Assembly (NCBI GenBank): GCA_030627905.1
Contig: DAOVRZ010000126.1
Coordinates: 1 to 15,066, forward strand
Reading direction: 5' to 3'
DNA: 15,066 nt
Origin: JAGMES01 sp023128035
GTDB taxonomy: Bacteria; Bacillota; Halanaerobiia; DY22613
A program made the translations under genes and the position numbers. The notes below the pieces were generated by a model. That model searched no databases and was not told where the DNA came from. It saw only the letters and a list, made by a program, of their open reading frames with translations. Positions 7,789 to 14,944 of the stretch are shown piece after piece (positions within the stretch are counted from its first letter, which is position 1; the number at the start of each line of letters is the position of its first letter).

Positions 7789-8262
7789 ATGTCAACTAAA
7801 ATGATACTTTTTAGTACTCTTTTCTTACTTTTACTTGCAGTTCCTGCCTCAGCATTAAACGAGCAAGATATATCAATTTATCAAGCTCTAAAGATTGCTG
7901 AGAAGGTGGAGATGGGTAATTTCACCAGTGTGGTGAAAATAGTAGACTTCTGGGCAGTTAAAGGCAGCAATCTCCACAACACAAAGCCTTGTGAACTATT
8001 GATAAATGCCAGGACAAGTTTGATAGTATCTGCCAAGAACATTACTCCTAAAACCATCATCTTGGGAGAAAATACCTACGAATATTCTGGAACAAACTAT
8101 CCCTATAGCGAAAAGTTTTATAAAACAAATCAGATATATAACGGCTTCGAAATTTATCGGAATGACTCGCACTATTTTAGGATAAAGCAAGCTATCTTTA
8201 TTAGAAACGAGGAAGGATTTGTTGCATACTTCATGACTAAAGGGCCCGGAAAGACTAAATAA
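7789..8262 (+). CDS. Small secreted protein of unknown function
   Basis: This 157-aa protein has a classical Sec signal peptide: MSTK, a leucine-rich core at about 5-18, then VPASA-LN with likely cleavage after Ala22 (AXA rule). The mature part, about 135 residues, is mixed alpha/beta. It has one Cys and many Tyr and Asn (ENTYEYSGTNYPYSEKFYKT), and no lipobox, anchor or catalytic motif. I do not recognise a family. The start is fixed by AGGAGGG eight bases upstream. It sits between the two C11 lipoprotein genes on the same strand, 228 bp after the first and about 180 bp before the second. A role as protease partner, substrate or inhibitor is conceivable from position only. Confidence 0.75.
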   Translation: MSTKMILFSTLFLLLLAVPASALNEQDISIYQALKIAEKVEMGNFTSVVKIVDFWAVKGSNLHNTKPCELLINARTSLIVSAKNITPKTIILGENTYEYSGTNYPYSEKFYKTNQIYNGFEIYRNDSHYFRIKQAIFIRNEEGFVAYFMTKGPGKTK

Positions 8263-8281
8263 CTCTGTTGAGAGATTTTAG

Positions 8282-8374
8282 ATTGGACGTTCTGATGATG
8301 GAATTGGAGATATTTGGATTATGCTTAAACTGCTAAATGGAAAAGAAGGTGTACAAGTTTTTCACTATTCATAA
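8282..8374 (+). pseudogene. Short coding-like relic between secreted protein and C11 protease 2
   Basis: A 30-codon open frame (IGRSDDGIGDIWIMLKLLNG, then KEGVQVFHYS and a stop) has protein-like composition but no start with a ribosome site. It could be the tail of a lost gene. No family is recognised. Confidence 0.2.
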
Positions 8375-8442
8375 GAGTACTTTCAATTAGACTATCCATT
8401 AGGCAGATGAGTTTAATACCTCAAAATAGAGGAGGATTGTAT

Positions 8443-10554
8443 ATGTCAAAACGTCAATTAATCTGTATGTTAATAATGACCATCGGAATAGCACTCATTG
8501 CAGGATGTGTACCGTTAACTAAGCAGTACACTTTATATGTCTCCACCAATGGTGAAGGAACAGTTTCACCTACGGGCGGCCAATATATATCAGGTACAAT
8601 AGTAAGCTTCACTGCCACCCCCAAAGCTAACTGGAAGTTTGAACACTGGAGTGGAGATGCCTCTGGCAATGAACCAACTGTTACTGTAGTTATGAATACT
8701 AATAAGAATTTTACTGCACATTTTATATCTACACAATACGCAGTGAATGCTACTGTGGAAGGCGAAGGAATAGTTGAACAAACTCTTGTGGTAAATCCAC
8801 AAGGTATGTATGATTCAGGTACGACAGTGCAACTTAAAGCAGTTCCTGCTCAAGGTTGGAGTTTTAAAGAATGGCAAGGTGACATTACTGGAAGTATTAA
8901 TCCTACGACCATTACTTTGAATAAAGAATACAATGTCAAAGCCGTATTTAGTAAAAATCCGGATTTGGCCAAATGGAATTTTCTCGTGTATCTTGATGGT
9001 GATAATGACCTAGAATCGTATGCCATTGATGATATAAACGAAATGGAAAAGGTGGGCTCTACCCTGGATTTGAATATATTAGTGTTAATAGACCGCAATC
9101 CAAACTATGATAATTCCAACGGAGACTGGTCAGGAACCCGATTATATCGAATTACCAAGGATGTAAATAACTCTACTAACATTGTGTCTGAATTGGTACA
9201 AGATTATGGGGAACTGGATATGTCTGACCCGCAGGTACTCGAAAATTTCCTACTTACCTGTCAGCAGGCTTACTCGGCAGAACGGACTATTTTAACTTTG
9301 TGGGATCACGGTGATGGGATTTATCCGAAAGCCATCAGTCGAGTTAGTAATCTGGATAGTAAAGAAGGTGCTAACCCTGCACCGATAATAGTAGAAGGAA
9401 TTTGCTGGGATGATACAACTGGCACGGACCCATGGAGTTGTTTGACTGCAGATGAAATTGCCTCTGCTTTAGCAAATGTCCGGCAAGTCACAGGTAAGAA
9501 AATCGAAATCATCAATATGGATGCCTGTTTGATGCAAACTCTAGAAGTGGCTTATGAATGGCGTAATGAAGTGAATTATCTAGTTGGTTCGCAAGCGGAG
9601 GTTCCTGGCGGAGGTAACAATTATGAAACACTTTTGGAAGTGTTGAAAAGCAATCCAACTATCACCACGCTGGAGTTTGCCCAAACATTAGTTAATGACT
9701 ACTATAATCACTACAGTACCAATGGTGAAGGAACAGAAACTTATTCAGCACTGAGTCTGGGAGTGGAATTTGATAACTTGATTACCGCTTTTAAGGCTTT
9801 TGCTACAGCATTGTACCAGACAACAGATCTAGACGGGGTGTATAGGTCTTGGAATAATACAACATGGTTTTCTGTATTGCAATATAATGATCTCTATGAT
9901 TTGAGCAGAGAGCTGATTAATAAATCTCTGGATACTAATGTGGTGAATAAAGCGACAGCCCTACAACAGGCCATAGGAAACGCGGTTGTCAACCACAAGG
10001 AGATGATTGAATATCAAGGAAAAGCCTTTGGCCTTTCAATCTTTCTTGCTACCGCCGAAGAGTGGCCAGATTATTCGGAGTCAAATCAATATGTCAGCTT
10101 CTTGCTTTCTAAGGATACCGATTGGGATGAGTTCATCCTTCGTTTTGTAGAATACACAGGTTCGACTACTCCAGGAACGCTGCTAAGCGTAAAGATGATC
10201 TGGTCAAGTGGGGACTGCAATTTGGGAATTTGGGAACCAGATAATAATTATTACTGGATCGATGAAGGACCATCGCCAAACGGAATTTTCTCAGAAAATA
10301 TAACTAATGGAGGTACAGAAATCTGGAACCTCAATACTTCACACACACTTGGTTTGTATACCCCTCTAGTTTATAGTTATGACTATATGGGTAGCGTAAA
10401 CTGTAAACTAACCTTTAACGGTGAAACTTTTTATATTGCGATCAACGTAGAGCCGGGTGTTGGATACACTATAGGTGATTTCCAAATAGATTCCGTACAA
10501 GGTGTACGGCAGCTTACATATAAGGTTAGAAAAATCGTTTCAAATACCGAATAA
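8443..10554 (+). CDS. Clostripain-family (C11) cysteine protease with two InlB-type repeats, lipoprotein
   Basis: This 703-aa protein has a signal peptide with lipobox IAGC (Cys22). Residues about 27-95 and 98-170 are two beta-repeat units of the divergent InlB B-repeat type (Y.L.V...GEGTVSP.GG.Y..GT.V.FTA.P...W.F..WSGD, then a second copy ending in KAVFS). Such units usually act as stalks or adhesion modules in surface proteins. The C11 catalytic domain begins at WNFLVYLDGDNDLESY (about 178), with catalytic His in LWDHGDG (H289) and Cys in INMDACLMQ (C362). A C-terminal sandwich-like domain (LGIWEPDNNYYW, GGTEIWNLN) matches that of the 558-aa paralogue. Compared with the paralogue, it has an insertion of about 17 residues after the catalytic His (AISRVSNLDSKEGANPA). 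AUG 8443 is preferred because AGGAGG lies seven bases upstream, and it gives the same MSKR start. A terminator follows. Confidence 0.9.
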   Translation: MSKRQLICMLIMTIGIALIAGCVPLTKQYTLYVSTNGEGTVSPTGGQYISGTIVSFTATPKANWKFEHWSGDASGNEPTVTVVMNTNKNFTAHFISTQYAVNATVEGEGIVEQTLVVNPQGMYDSGTTVQLKAVPAQGWSFKEWQGDITGSINPTTITLNKEYNVKAVFSKNPDLAKWNFLVYLDGDNDLESYAIDDINEMEKVGSTLDLNILVLIDRNPNYDNSNGDWSGTRLYRITKDVNNSTNIVSELVQDYGELDMSDPQVLENFLLTCQQAYSAERTILTLWDHGDGIYPKAISRVSNLDSKEGANPAPIIVEGICWDDTTGTDPWSCLTADEIASALANVRQVTGKKIEIINMDACLMQTLEVAYEWRNEVNYLVGSQAEVPGGGNNYETLLEVLKSNPTITTLEFAQTLVNDYYNHYSTNGEGTETYSALSLGVEFDNLITAFKAFATALYQTTDLDGVYRSWNNTTWFSVLQYNDLYDLSRELINKSLDTNVVNKATALQQAIGNAVVNHKEMIEYQGKAFGLSIFLATAEEWPDYSESNQYVSFLLSKDTDWDEFILRFVEYTGSTTPGTLLSVKMIWSSGDCNLGIWEPDNNYYWIDEGPSPNGIFSENITNGGTEIWNLNTSHTLGLYTPLVYSYDYMGSVNCKLTFNGETFYIAINVEPGVGYTIGDFQIDSVQGVRQLTYKVRKIVSNTE

Positions 10555-10567
10555 GTAATGTTAAATA

Positions 10568-10607
10568 AAAGCTTTCACTGGCAGAATCTGCTAGCGAAGG
10601 CTTTTTT
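10568..10607 (+). terminator. Rho-independent terminator after the C11 cassette
   Basis: AAAGCTTTC pairs with GAAGGCTTT, and inside it CTGGCAG pairs with CTGCTAG around AAT, with two wobble pairs. The right arm runs into TTTTTT. It lies 14 bp after the stop of C11 protease 2 and closes the plus-strand cassette. Confidence 0.85.
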
Positions 10608-10677
10608 ATTGATTCAAAATTATAGCAATCTTGCTGAGTTAAGTCCTTTTATGAGTAAATAATAGGTTCCCGATACG

Positions 10678-10857
10678 TTAATTTGCCAAAAAAACATTTC
10701 TTAAAGGTGTAATTGCTAATATATCAAGTAATTCATCATATATAAAAGAAAAGTTTATTAATTCCTTTATTTTTCGTAATAAATTATCCTTTGAAACGAC
10801 TAGATCATAAATGTCCATGTATGGACTTAAAATCAAGGTTTGCTGTTGCTGGATCAT
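10678..10857 (-). pseudogene. Truncated IS1182-family transposase, N-terminal fragment
   Basis: The start (MIQQQQTLILSPYMDIYDLV, then KDNLLRKIKELINFSFIYDEL) matches the N-terminus I know from IS1182-family transposases, with the SPY..LYDL(I/V) and KDNLLR motifs. After IYDEL the sequence changes abruptly (LDILAITPLRNVFLAN) and stops at about 59 residues, whereas complete transposases have roughly 450-550. It retains an AUG (10857) with a GGGTGAT site and an upstream TATAAT. The element has therefore lost its catalytic core by internal deletion and cannot move on its own. Confidence 0.7.
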
Positions 10858-10885
10858 AATATCACCCACTTAATTTGATACTATA

Positions 10886-10891
10886 ATTATA
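10886..10891 (-). promoter_or_regulatory. Possible -10 box of the transposase remnant
   Basis: TATAAT lies about 30 bases upstream of AUG 10857. No good -35 is seen at the standard 17-base distance, so the promoter would be weak or extended. Confidence 0.35.
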
Positions 10892-10944
10892 CTACAAAAA
10901 CACTTAAAAAGCTTGTAAAATCACTACTTTGAGTGGTTTTATAT

Positions 10945-10986
10945 AAGAAAAAATCGTAGGTTATATTGTTATACCTACGATTTTCT
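10945..10986 (-). terminator. Hairpin terminator in the IS left end
   Basis: ATCGTAGGT (10953-10961) pairs perfectly with ACCTACGAT (10973-10981). On the minus strand the stem is followed by a run of six T. On the plus strand it is followed by TTTT, so it may act in both directions. Confidence 0.75.
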
Positions 10987-10996
10987 CGAATGATCT

Positions 10997-11019
10997 GAGG
11001 GTACTTTTTCAGTGCCCTC
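10997..11019 (-). repeat. Inverted repeat at the IS outer edge
   Basis: GAGGG-c-ACT ... AGT-a-CCCTC forms a compact hairpin 10997-11019. I associate this type of sequence with the ends of IS1182-like elements, but this is from memory and not verified. Confidence 0.45.
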
Positions 11020-11108
11020 TTATTTTTACACCATTTTTTAATGGTTTGATTACTACTGCTTTTTAACAAACTTACAGTTCCTATAGATAATCCTGGTTAT
11101 TCCATTTA

Positions 11109-11339
11109 TTAGATTACCTTTAAAATCTCAGGATCTTTTCTTCTGGGCATATCTGGTATTTCAATAGGATAACCAACCATGATGGGAGCTACAATTTCAC
11201 AGTCATCCGGAATTCCCAATTCATTTAATATTTCTAGTGATGTAATGACAGTTCCAAAATTGATCCAGCATGTTCCAAGATCCAGTAAAGCTGCTGACTG
11301 CATAAAGTAGCTGGCAGCAAGAGAGCAGTTAATCTTCAT
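11109..11339 (-). pseudogene. Nitroreductase-family protein, C-terminal fragment
   Basis: The 76-aa frame (NCSLAASYFMQSAALLDLG, TCWINFG, LGIPDDCEIVAPIMVGYP, then PRRKDPEILKVI) is the typical C-terminal third of an FMN-dependent nitroreductase. It includes the hydrophobic helix after the (D/N)CS/A motif and the GIP..(E/C)(I/V)..(I/M)(I/V)GYP stretch. Intact members have about 170-200 residues. Upstream, the frame is closed by a stop within ten codons of the AUG, and the flavin-binding N-terminus is absent. It is therefore a decayed remnant, not a functional gene. Confidence 0.75.
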
Positions 11340-11351
11340 GTTTTTATGAAA

Positions 11352-11510
11352 TTATGATAAATTATCAAAATGAAATATAACCTCAATAGTCTGATATGAC
11401 TTTAACAGATCCGATGGACAAATTCCGAACATTTGTCTGTAAGTTCGGCTTAAGTAAGCTGAATCTGAAAAACCACTTTCATGAGCAGCTGTTGTGAATG
11501 ATTCACCTCT
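11352..11510 (-). pseudogene. AraC/XylS-family regulator, C-terminal HTH fragment
   Basis: A 52-codon open frame reads AAHESGFSDSAYLSRTYRQM then FGICPSDLLKSYQ. This is the second helix-turn-helix and closing signature of AraC-family regulators (A..(E/S)GFSD..Y(F/L)SR.(F/Y)(K/R)..FG..PS). The first HTH and the sensor domain are absent; upstream the frame is closed by UAA at 11511-11513. The tail after SYQ differs from the usual short end and may be readthrough into unrelated DNA. This fragment is too short for standard ORF cut-offs. Confidence 0.7.
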
Positions 11511-11632
11511 TTACCTAAGACTTTTTTCCACAGCAGTTTCTTTAATGGAAAGTTATCTTGGTCAATATCAGCTATAACCTCGTTAACTCCTATCTGTAAC
11601 AGAGACTCAACCTGTCCTCCGAATACAGCCAT
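11500..11632 (-). pseudogene. Unidentified C-terminal-like protein fragment
   Basis: The frame MAVFGGQVESLLQIGVNEVI, ADIDQDNFPLKKLL, WKKVLGKEV looks like the end of an alpha/beta enzyme (GG..E.L...G(V/I)..(V/I)), faintly like the C-terminus of a glycerate kinase. That resemblance is weak. The frame then runs out of phase over the AraC remnant, so the junction between the two remnants lies near 11500. Confidence 0.3.
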
Positions 11633-11636
11633 CCAC

Positions 11637-12893
11637 CTATGAAACCGGAACCCTCAGCATTGACCAAAATGCTTGCTCAGCCAGGATTTGGATATTATAA
11701 GCTCTGGCTTTCTTAGCTTTGCTTGACATTGAATCAGGGTCAGCAGTAACCAGAAAATCTAAACCTTTCGTAACGCCTTGCTTAACAATCAAACCATGTT
11801 CAAGCGCAAGTTTCTGCACTAATGCTCTGGTGATAGGCATATCTTTGTAGTTGGAACGCAAAGTACCGGTGAAGCAAACCGTTTTGCCTTTAAGATTATT
11901 TCGGTTCTCGAGAGGTGAACAAGTCATTTCCAAAGTACTTGTATCAGAAATCAAGGCATTTAAGTCTTGCTCAGATGTGCTAAGTAATTCTGCAACTTGT
12001 TTGAGGTCAGCCATCTCAAAGTCGCTTATTATTCCATCTAAAAGAGCAATCCGGATTAAGTCTGAAAGATACTGGCTATGCAGCTCAACTGCTTTTTCTT
12101 GAGAAATATTGTACTCCAGCGCAAGATCATGAAGAAGTCGAGATTCTGTGGAGGTGATTTTCCTGTCAGCTAAGATTATTTCCAGTAAATTCAGATAGTC
12201 CAGCTCTCCTTCAGATGTGGCTATACTCCTGTGTGGCAAACACGCAATCAGGTCTGCAATATAATTCTTCTCCTTCGGAAGATTCTCGTAATGAGAACGC
12301 TTGAAACAAATGTTAGACTTTGGCAGTTCAGGCCAATCTTCAATCCCCAGAGGGGTTGAAAGCGTTTGGGTAATATTATATAAGCCATATTTACGCATTA
12401 ATATCCTGAACAATTTAGCAGTCGCTTCACAGTCAGCGTATGCAGAATGACTATTTTCCAGCTGAATGTCGTAGTGATCGCACAATAGGGTCAACTTGCC
12501 AGACGGAATGTTCGGGTCTACTTTTTTCACTAGATTTAACGTGCAGATACTAGGGATTGTCGGTAAAGTAATTCCTGCTCGCTGAAACTCGCTTTCTAAG
12601 AAGCGATAGTCAAAGCTGACGTTGTGTCCGACTACAATGGTGCCAGCTAGAAACTCTACTAAATCACCCAGTATATCGGAAAATATTGGAGCATTTTGAA
12701 CCATAGCTCCAGTGATCTTATGTATATGAATCGGTCCGAGGTCACGCTCGGGGTTGAGCAATGTTTCGTACTCACGGAGAATGTTCCCCTCAAAATCCAA
12801 CGAAATCAACGCGATCTCAATGATTCTGTCGGTTCCACCTGGGAATAGACCTGTGGTTTCGACGTCTATTACGGTAAATTTGGTATTGGTCAC
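11637..12893 (-). CDS. DEDDh 3'-5' exonuclease with C-terminal BRCT domain
   Basis: This 418-aa protein starts with a DnaQ/epsilon-type exonuclease fold. ExoI is VIDVETTG (D10, E12), ExoII is GHNVSFDYRFLE (D95), and ExoIII is HSAYADCEAT (H149, D154), so all DEDDh residues are present. The middle (about 235-315) is helical, with ADRKITSTE and LDGIISDFE repeats that resemble a TerB-like helical module. Residues about 333-413 form a BRCT domain (LKGKTVCFTGTL, then GLDFLVTADPDS..S.KAKKA and the closing FW). Exonuclease plus BRCT is a known architecture among Gram-positive DNA repair or replication-associated nucleases; the exact role is not known. The start is a GUG at 12893 with AAGGAG nine bases upstream. 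It has its own promoter and looks intact, unlike the DNA on both sides. Confidence 0.88.
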   Translation of the reverse strand: MTNTKFTVIDVETTGLFPGGTDRIIEIALISLDFEGNILREYETLLNPERDLGPIHIHKITGAMVQNAPIFSDILGDLVEFLAGTIVVGHNVSFDYRFLESEFQRAGITLPTIPSICTLNLVKKVDPNIPSGKLTLLCDHYDIQLENSHSAYADCEATAKLFRILMRKYGLYNITQTLSTPLGIEDWPELPKSNICFKRSHYENLPKEKNYIADLIACLPHRSIATSEGELDYLNLLEIILADRKITSTESRLLHDLALEYNISQEKAVELHSQYLSDLIRIALLDGIISDFEMADLKQVAELLSTSEQDLNALISDTSTLEMTCSPLENRNNLKGKTVCFTGTLRSNYKDMPITRALVQKLALEHGLIVKQGVTKGLDFLVTADPDSMSSKAKKARAYNIQILAEQAFWSMLRVPVS

Positions 12894-12945
12894 TTATATC
12901 AGCTCCTTAAGACTACTTAGGATTATGGCTAATAATGCTGTGTCT

Positions 12946-12974
12946 ATTATACCATTGGTTTGGGTCATATTCAA
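12946..12974 (-). promoter_or_regulatory. Sigma-A-type promoter of the exonuclease gene
   Basis: On the minus strand TTGAAT (12974-12969), a 17-base spacer and a perfect TATAAT (12951-12946) precede the GUG start by about 50 bases. This is the best promoter visible in the window. Confidence 0.75.
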
Positions 12975-13075
12975 TCAATGGTAGATGGATACAAATAACC
13001 TTGCTTTATAAAAGGAAAATTCCTTGATTTTAAATACTTCTTCCCGTTACACAATATATATAAATAGTAAATTAG

Positions 13076-13216
13076 CTATTGGAATATTTTTTGCACCACA
13101 AGCTTTTTCATAAAATTAGATTGGCTTCCATTCCCGATTATATCAGTTGTGAATCCAAGTTTTTTTATATCTATCAAACATGTATTTACTAATGCTGTCC
13201 TATGTTTTATGCTAAA
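13076..13216 (-). pseudogene. Short coding-like relic
   Basis: A 46-codon open frame (SIKHRTALVNTCLIDIKKLG, then FTTDIIGNGSQSNFMKKL) has protein-like composition and no start or ribosome site. It is probably the C-terminal piece of a lost gene. Family unknown. Confidence 0.2.
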
Positions 13217-13441
13217 TCAATCAGACCTCTGTTTTTACGAAATCCCCCCGAAAAATTAATGATAAAGGCTACATCGCACAGTGAGATGTAGACTCAATTC
13301 TCTGGATGCTAAGCACATAAAAATTTTTGTTTGTACTTATGCGCATAACGACCACATTATAAAAAAAAGAAATTGTTATAAATATTTCCACTACTACATT
13401 CCATAATTAAATTAATGGTCGTTTTTAGCTTTATTTAAAAT
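13217..13441. other. Non-coding stretch with hairpin and repeat
   Basis: It contains a seven-base inverted repeat CTACATC/GATGTAG around 13270-13292 and the second dispersed repeat copy. No gene is seen. Confidence 0.4.
13307..13398 (+). repeat. Dispersed repeat, copy 2, with perfect palindromic core
   Basis: It aligns to 5516-5605 (46 of 52 bases identical in the ungapped first part, counted by eye). Its core TTATGCGCATAA (13337-13348) is a perfect 12-base palindrome, followed by CGACCACATT as in copy 1. Confidence 0.75.
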
Positions 13442-13472
13442 AAAAAAAGAGCCAACGAGCGGCTCTTTTTTT
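13442..13472 (-). terminator. Bidirectional terminator
   Basis: A7-GAGCC, loop AACGAGC, then GGCTC-T7. The A and T runs on both flanks make it active in either direction. On the minus strand it lies directly after the reconstructed end of the beta-propeller pseudogene (stop at 13476). Confidence 0.9.
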
Positions 13473-13475
13473 ATT

Positions 13476-14335
13476 TTATATATCTAGAAAATGGATGTTT
13501 GTATCACCATTTGTATAACAAAATACCACTACCTTACTTTCATCAGAATTTACTGCTATCACAGATAACAGTTATTTTGCTTTTATCAGGACTAAGTCCC
13601 ATTATGTCTATAATATGAAAGGGGTCAATGGATGCCTCTCTGGTTAAATGGCCATTTCCTAATATATAGCTTTCAACAGCTTCATTATTGCCAACAAATA
13701 GTTTATTGTTTTCTGAATCTAGATTTAATCAGTATCCCCCTACTCCCGGGTAATAGGCAATCTGTTCTGCTGTGTCCATATCAAGAATATATAAACTTTC
13801 CTCGGTCAGTACATACATTTTTCTGGTTGCAGGGTTAATTTTGATATCACGAATACCGCCTGTTACTATATCTTGAGGAAAGTCTTCTATTGTTCCAGTC
13901 ACCAGATTAAATACTCCTATCTGATTGTAAAATGTTTTCCAATAATAAAATTTGCCATCTTCCGGGGAGTGAACCATGGATATTCCACTAGTAGCGTATC
14001 CAATCGCCATTTCTGTTTCTTTTACAATAGTTTCACTCAGGGGATTAATCTCATAAAAGATTGAATGACCATAGCCATAAACCCGTTCTGGATCATTGGT
14101 GGAAATAAACCCATGGATTGATTCAATGGCTAAACCGGCAAACTTTTCTAAACTAAGCGTAACTGAAGTTGTCGTTTGATAATTCTCAGGGGTCAGCAGA
14201 ATCCAGAAATTATCCACTCCTTTATTGGAGTTTGACGGGGGTAGGCTCTACTTTATGGGTAGAACTGCAACCTCCGATACCAAACAGGACGATAATAACT
14301 AAAATAAGTAAAATTGAATTCTTTCATGTTAACAT
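13476..14335 (-). pseudogene. Lipoprotein with YVTN-like beta-propeller, multiply disrupted
   Basis: The longest intact piece is 13729-14217 (162 aa, GUG). It shows propeller-blade patterns such as GIRDIKINPATRKMYVLTEE and SLYILDMDTAEQIAYYPGVG. Upstream, AUG 14335 with a GGGAGGA site opens MLT-UGA-KNSILLILVIIVLFG, then IGGCSST, a lipoprotein signal with lipobox. The frame is then shifted at a C5 run near 14246-14250, after which PSNSNKGVDNFW joins the 162-aa frame. After GVGGY a UGA interrupts, and the frame goes on with LNLDSENNKLFVGNNEAVES. Near 13550 another shift is needed to reach AVNSDESKVVVF and NIHFLDI, ending just before the terminator. Reconstructed length is about 285 codons. Four or more lesions make it a pseudogene of a surface-exposed propeller lipoprotein. 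Confidence 0.7.
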
Positions 14336-14345
14336 ATTGTCCTCC

Positions 14346-14649
14346 CACACTATTTTTTATAGTTTCTGCATGATTATTAAATATTTCTCTAGATATCTCA
14401 ATTCTCCTTCTTAAAACAAAAAATCCGTTTTTTTAATTTCCTTTAGATAATCTAATGTTAGTGAACAAATTTATATTTCATGATTTCAATTCTCCTTTAG
14501 GCTTCTATTAACACCTTTAAAATCAAGTGTATATCTTTATTTTAGGAAAGAAAATAATAATTTTAGTTTAGAACAATTAATTTCAAATATAGGCTGTCTC
14601 TATCTAGTTCAGGGTTATAATTAGGAATAAAAAGATAGATCAAAAGGGA
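14346..14649. other. Intergenic region, AT-rich
   Basis: It is the 5' side of the propeller pseudogene. No gene, RNA or convincing promoter with both boxes is seen. Confidence 0.35.
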
Positions 14650-14686
14650 AACCTGAAGGTTAGAAAGCTAACCTTCAGGTTTTTTA
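14650..14686 (+). terminator. Strong rho-independent terminator
   Basis: A perfect 13-base stem AACCTGAAGGTTA / TAACCTTCAGGTT with loop GAAAGC, followed by T6 on the plus strand. No intact plus-strand gene lies directly upstream, so the transcript it served appears to be lost. Confidence 0.85.
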
Positions 14687-14944
14687 ATGAATTTATTTCA
14701 TATAATCCGCTGAAGAAAGGAATTAGGAGAATTAGTTTAGATATACCCTTAATGCCTTTCTTTATCCTCAAAATTGCCTTAGATATGTTACTTAACATCC
14801 CTTGCATATGAGATCTTTTCTGTAGCGATCGCGGAAGAAATGGTCGGGATAGAAACTGGGCGCGCGCATCTCATGAGTAAAGAAAGGAAAATGTTATCCG
14901 AATCATTAAACGATCTATCTTTATCAAATAGTCTCTCGGAATAA
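14686..14944 (+). pseudogene. Frameshifted gene remnant
   Basis: Two plus-strand frames follow each other: 14686-14811 (ISLDIPLMPFFILKIALDML) and 14783-14944 (AYEIFSVAIAEEMVGIETG, then MSKERKMLSESLNDLSLSNS, ending at UAA). A shift in the overlap would join them into one C-terminal fragment. Amino-acid composition looks real, but I recognise no family. Confidence 0.3.

Larger units (their letters stand above)
10678..11019 (-). mobile_element. IS1182-like left-end remnant
   Basis: In minus-strand order the segment has a hairpin near the outer edge (GAGGG...CCCTC, 10997-11019), a terminator hairpin (10953-10981), a possible promoter and the truncated transposase start. That is the layout expected of an IS left end with insulation against outside transcription. 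No matching right end or target duplication is visible in the window, so it is a solo remnant. Confidence 0.5.

Noticed and set aside
10887..11069. A 60-aa minus-strand frame (starts MLKSSSNQTIKKWC)
   Set aside because: It runs through the IS edge hairpin and the terminator hairpin, so it is a chance frame over structured non-coding DNA.
13476..14335. UGA read as tryptophan (alternative code)
   Set aside because: The same pseudogene uses UGG for Trp and also has frameshifts, and UGA ends the PH-like gene at 2086 in a normal way.
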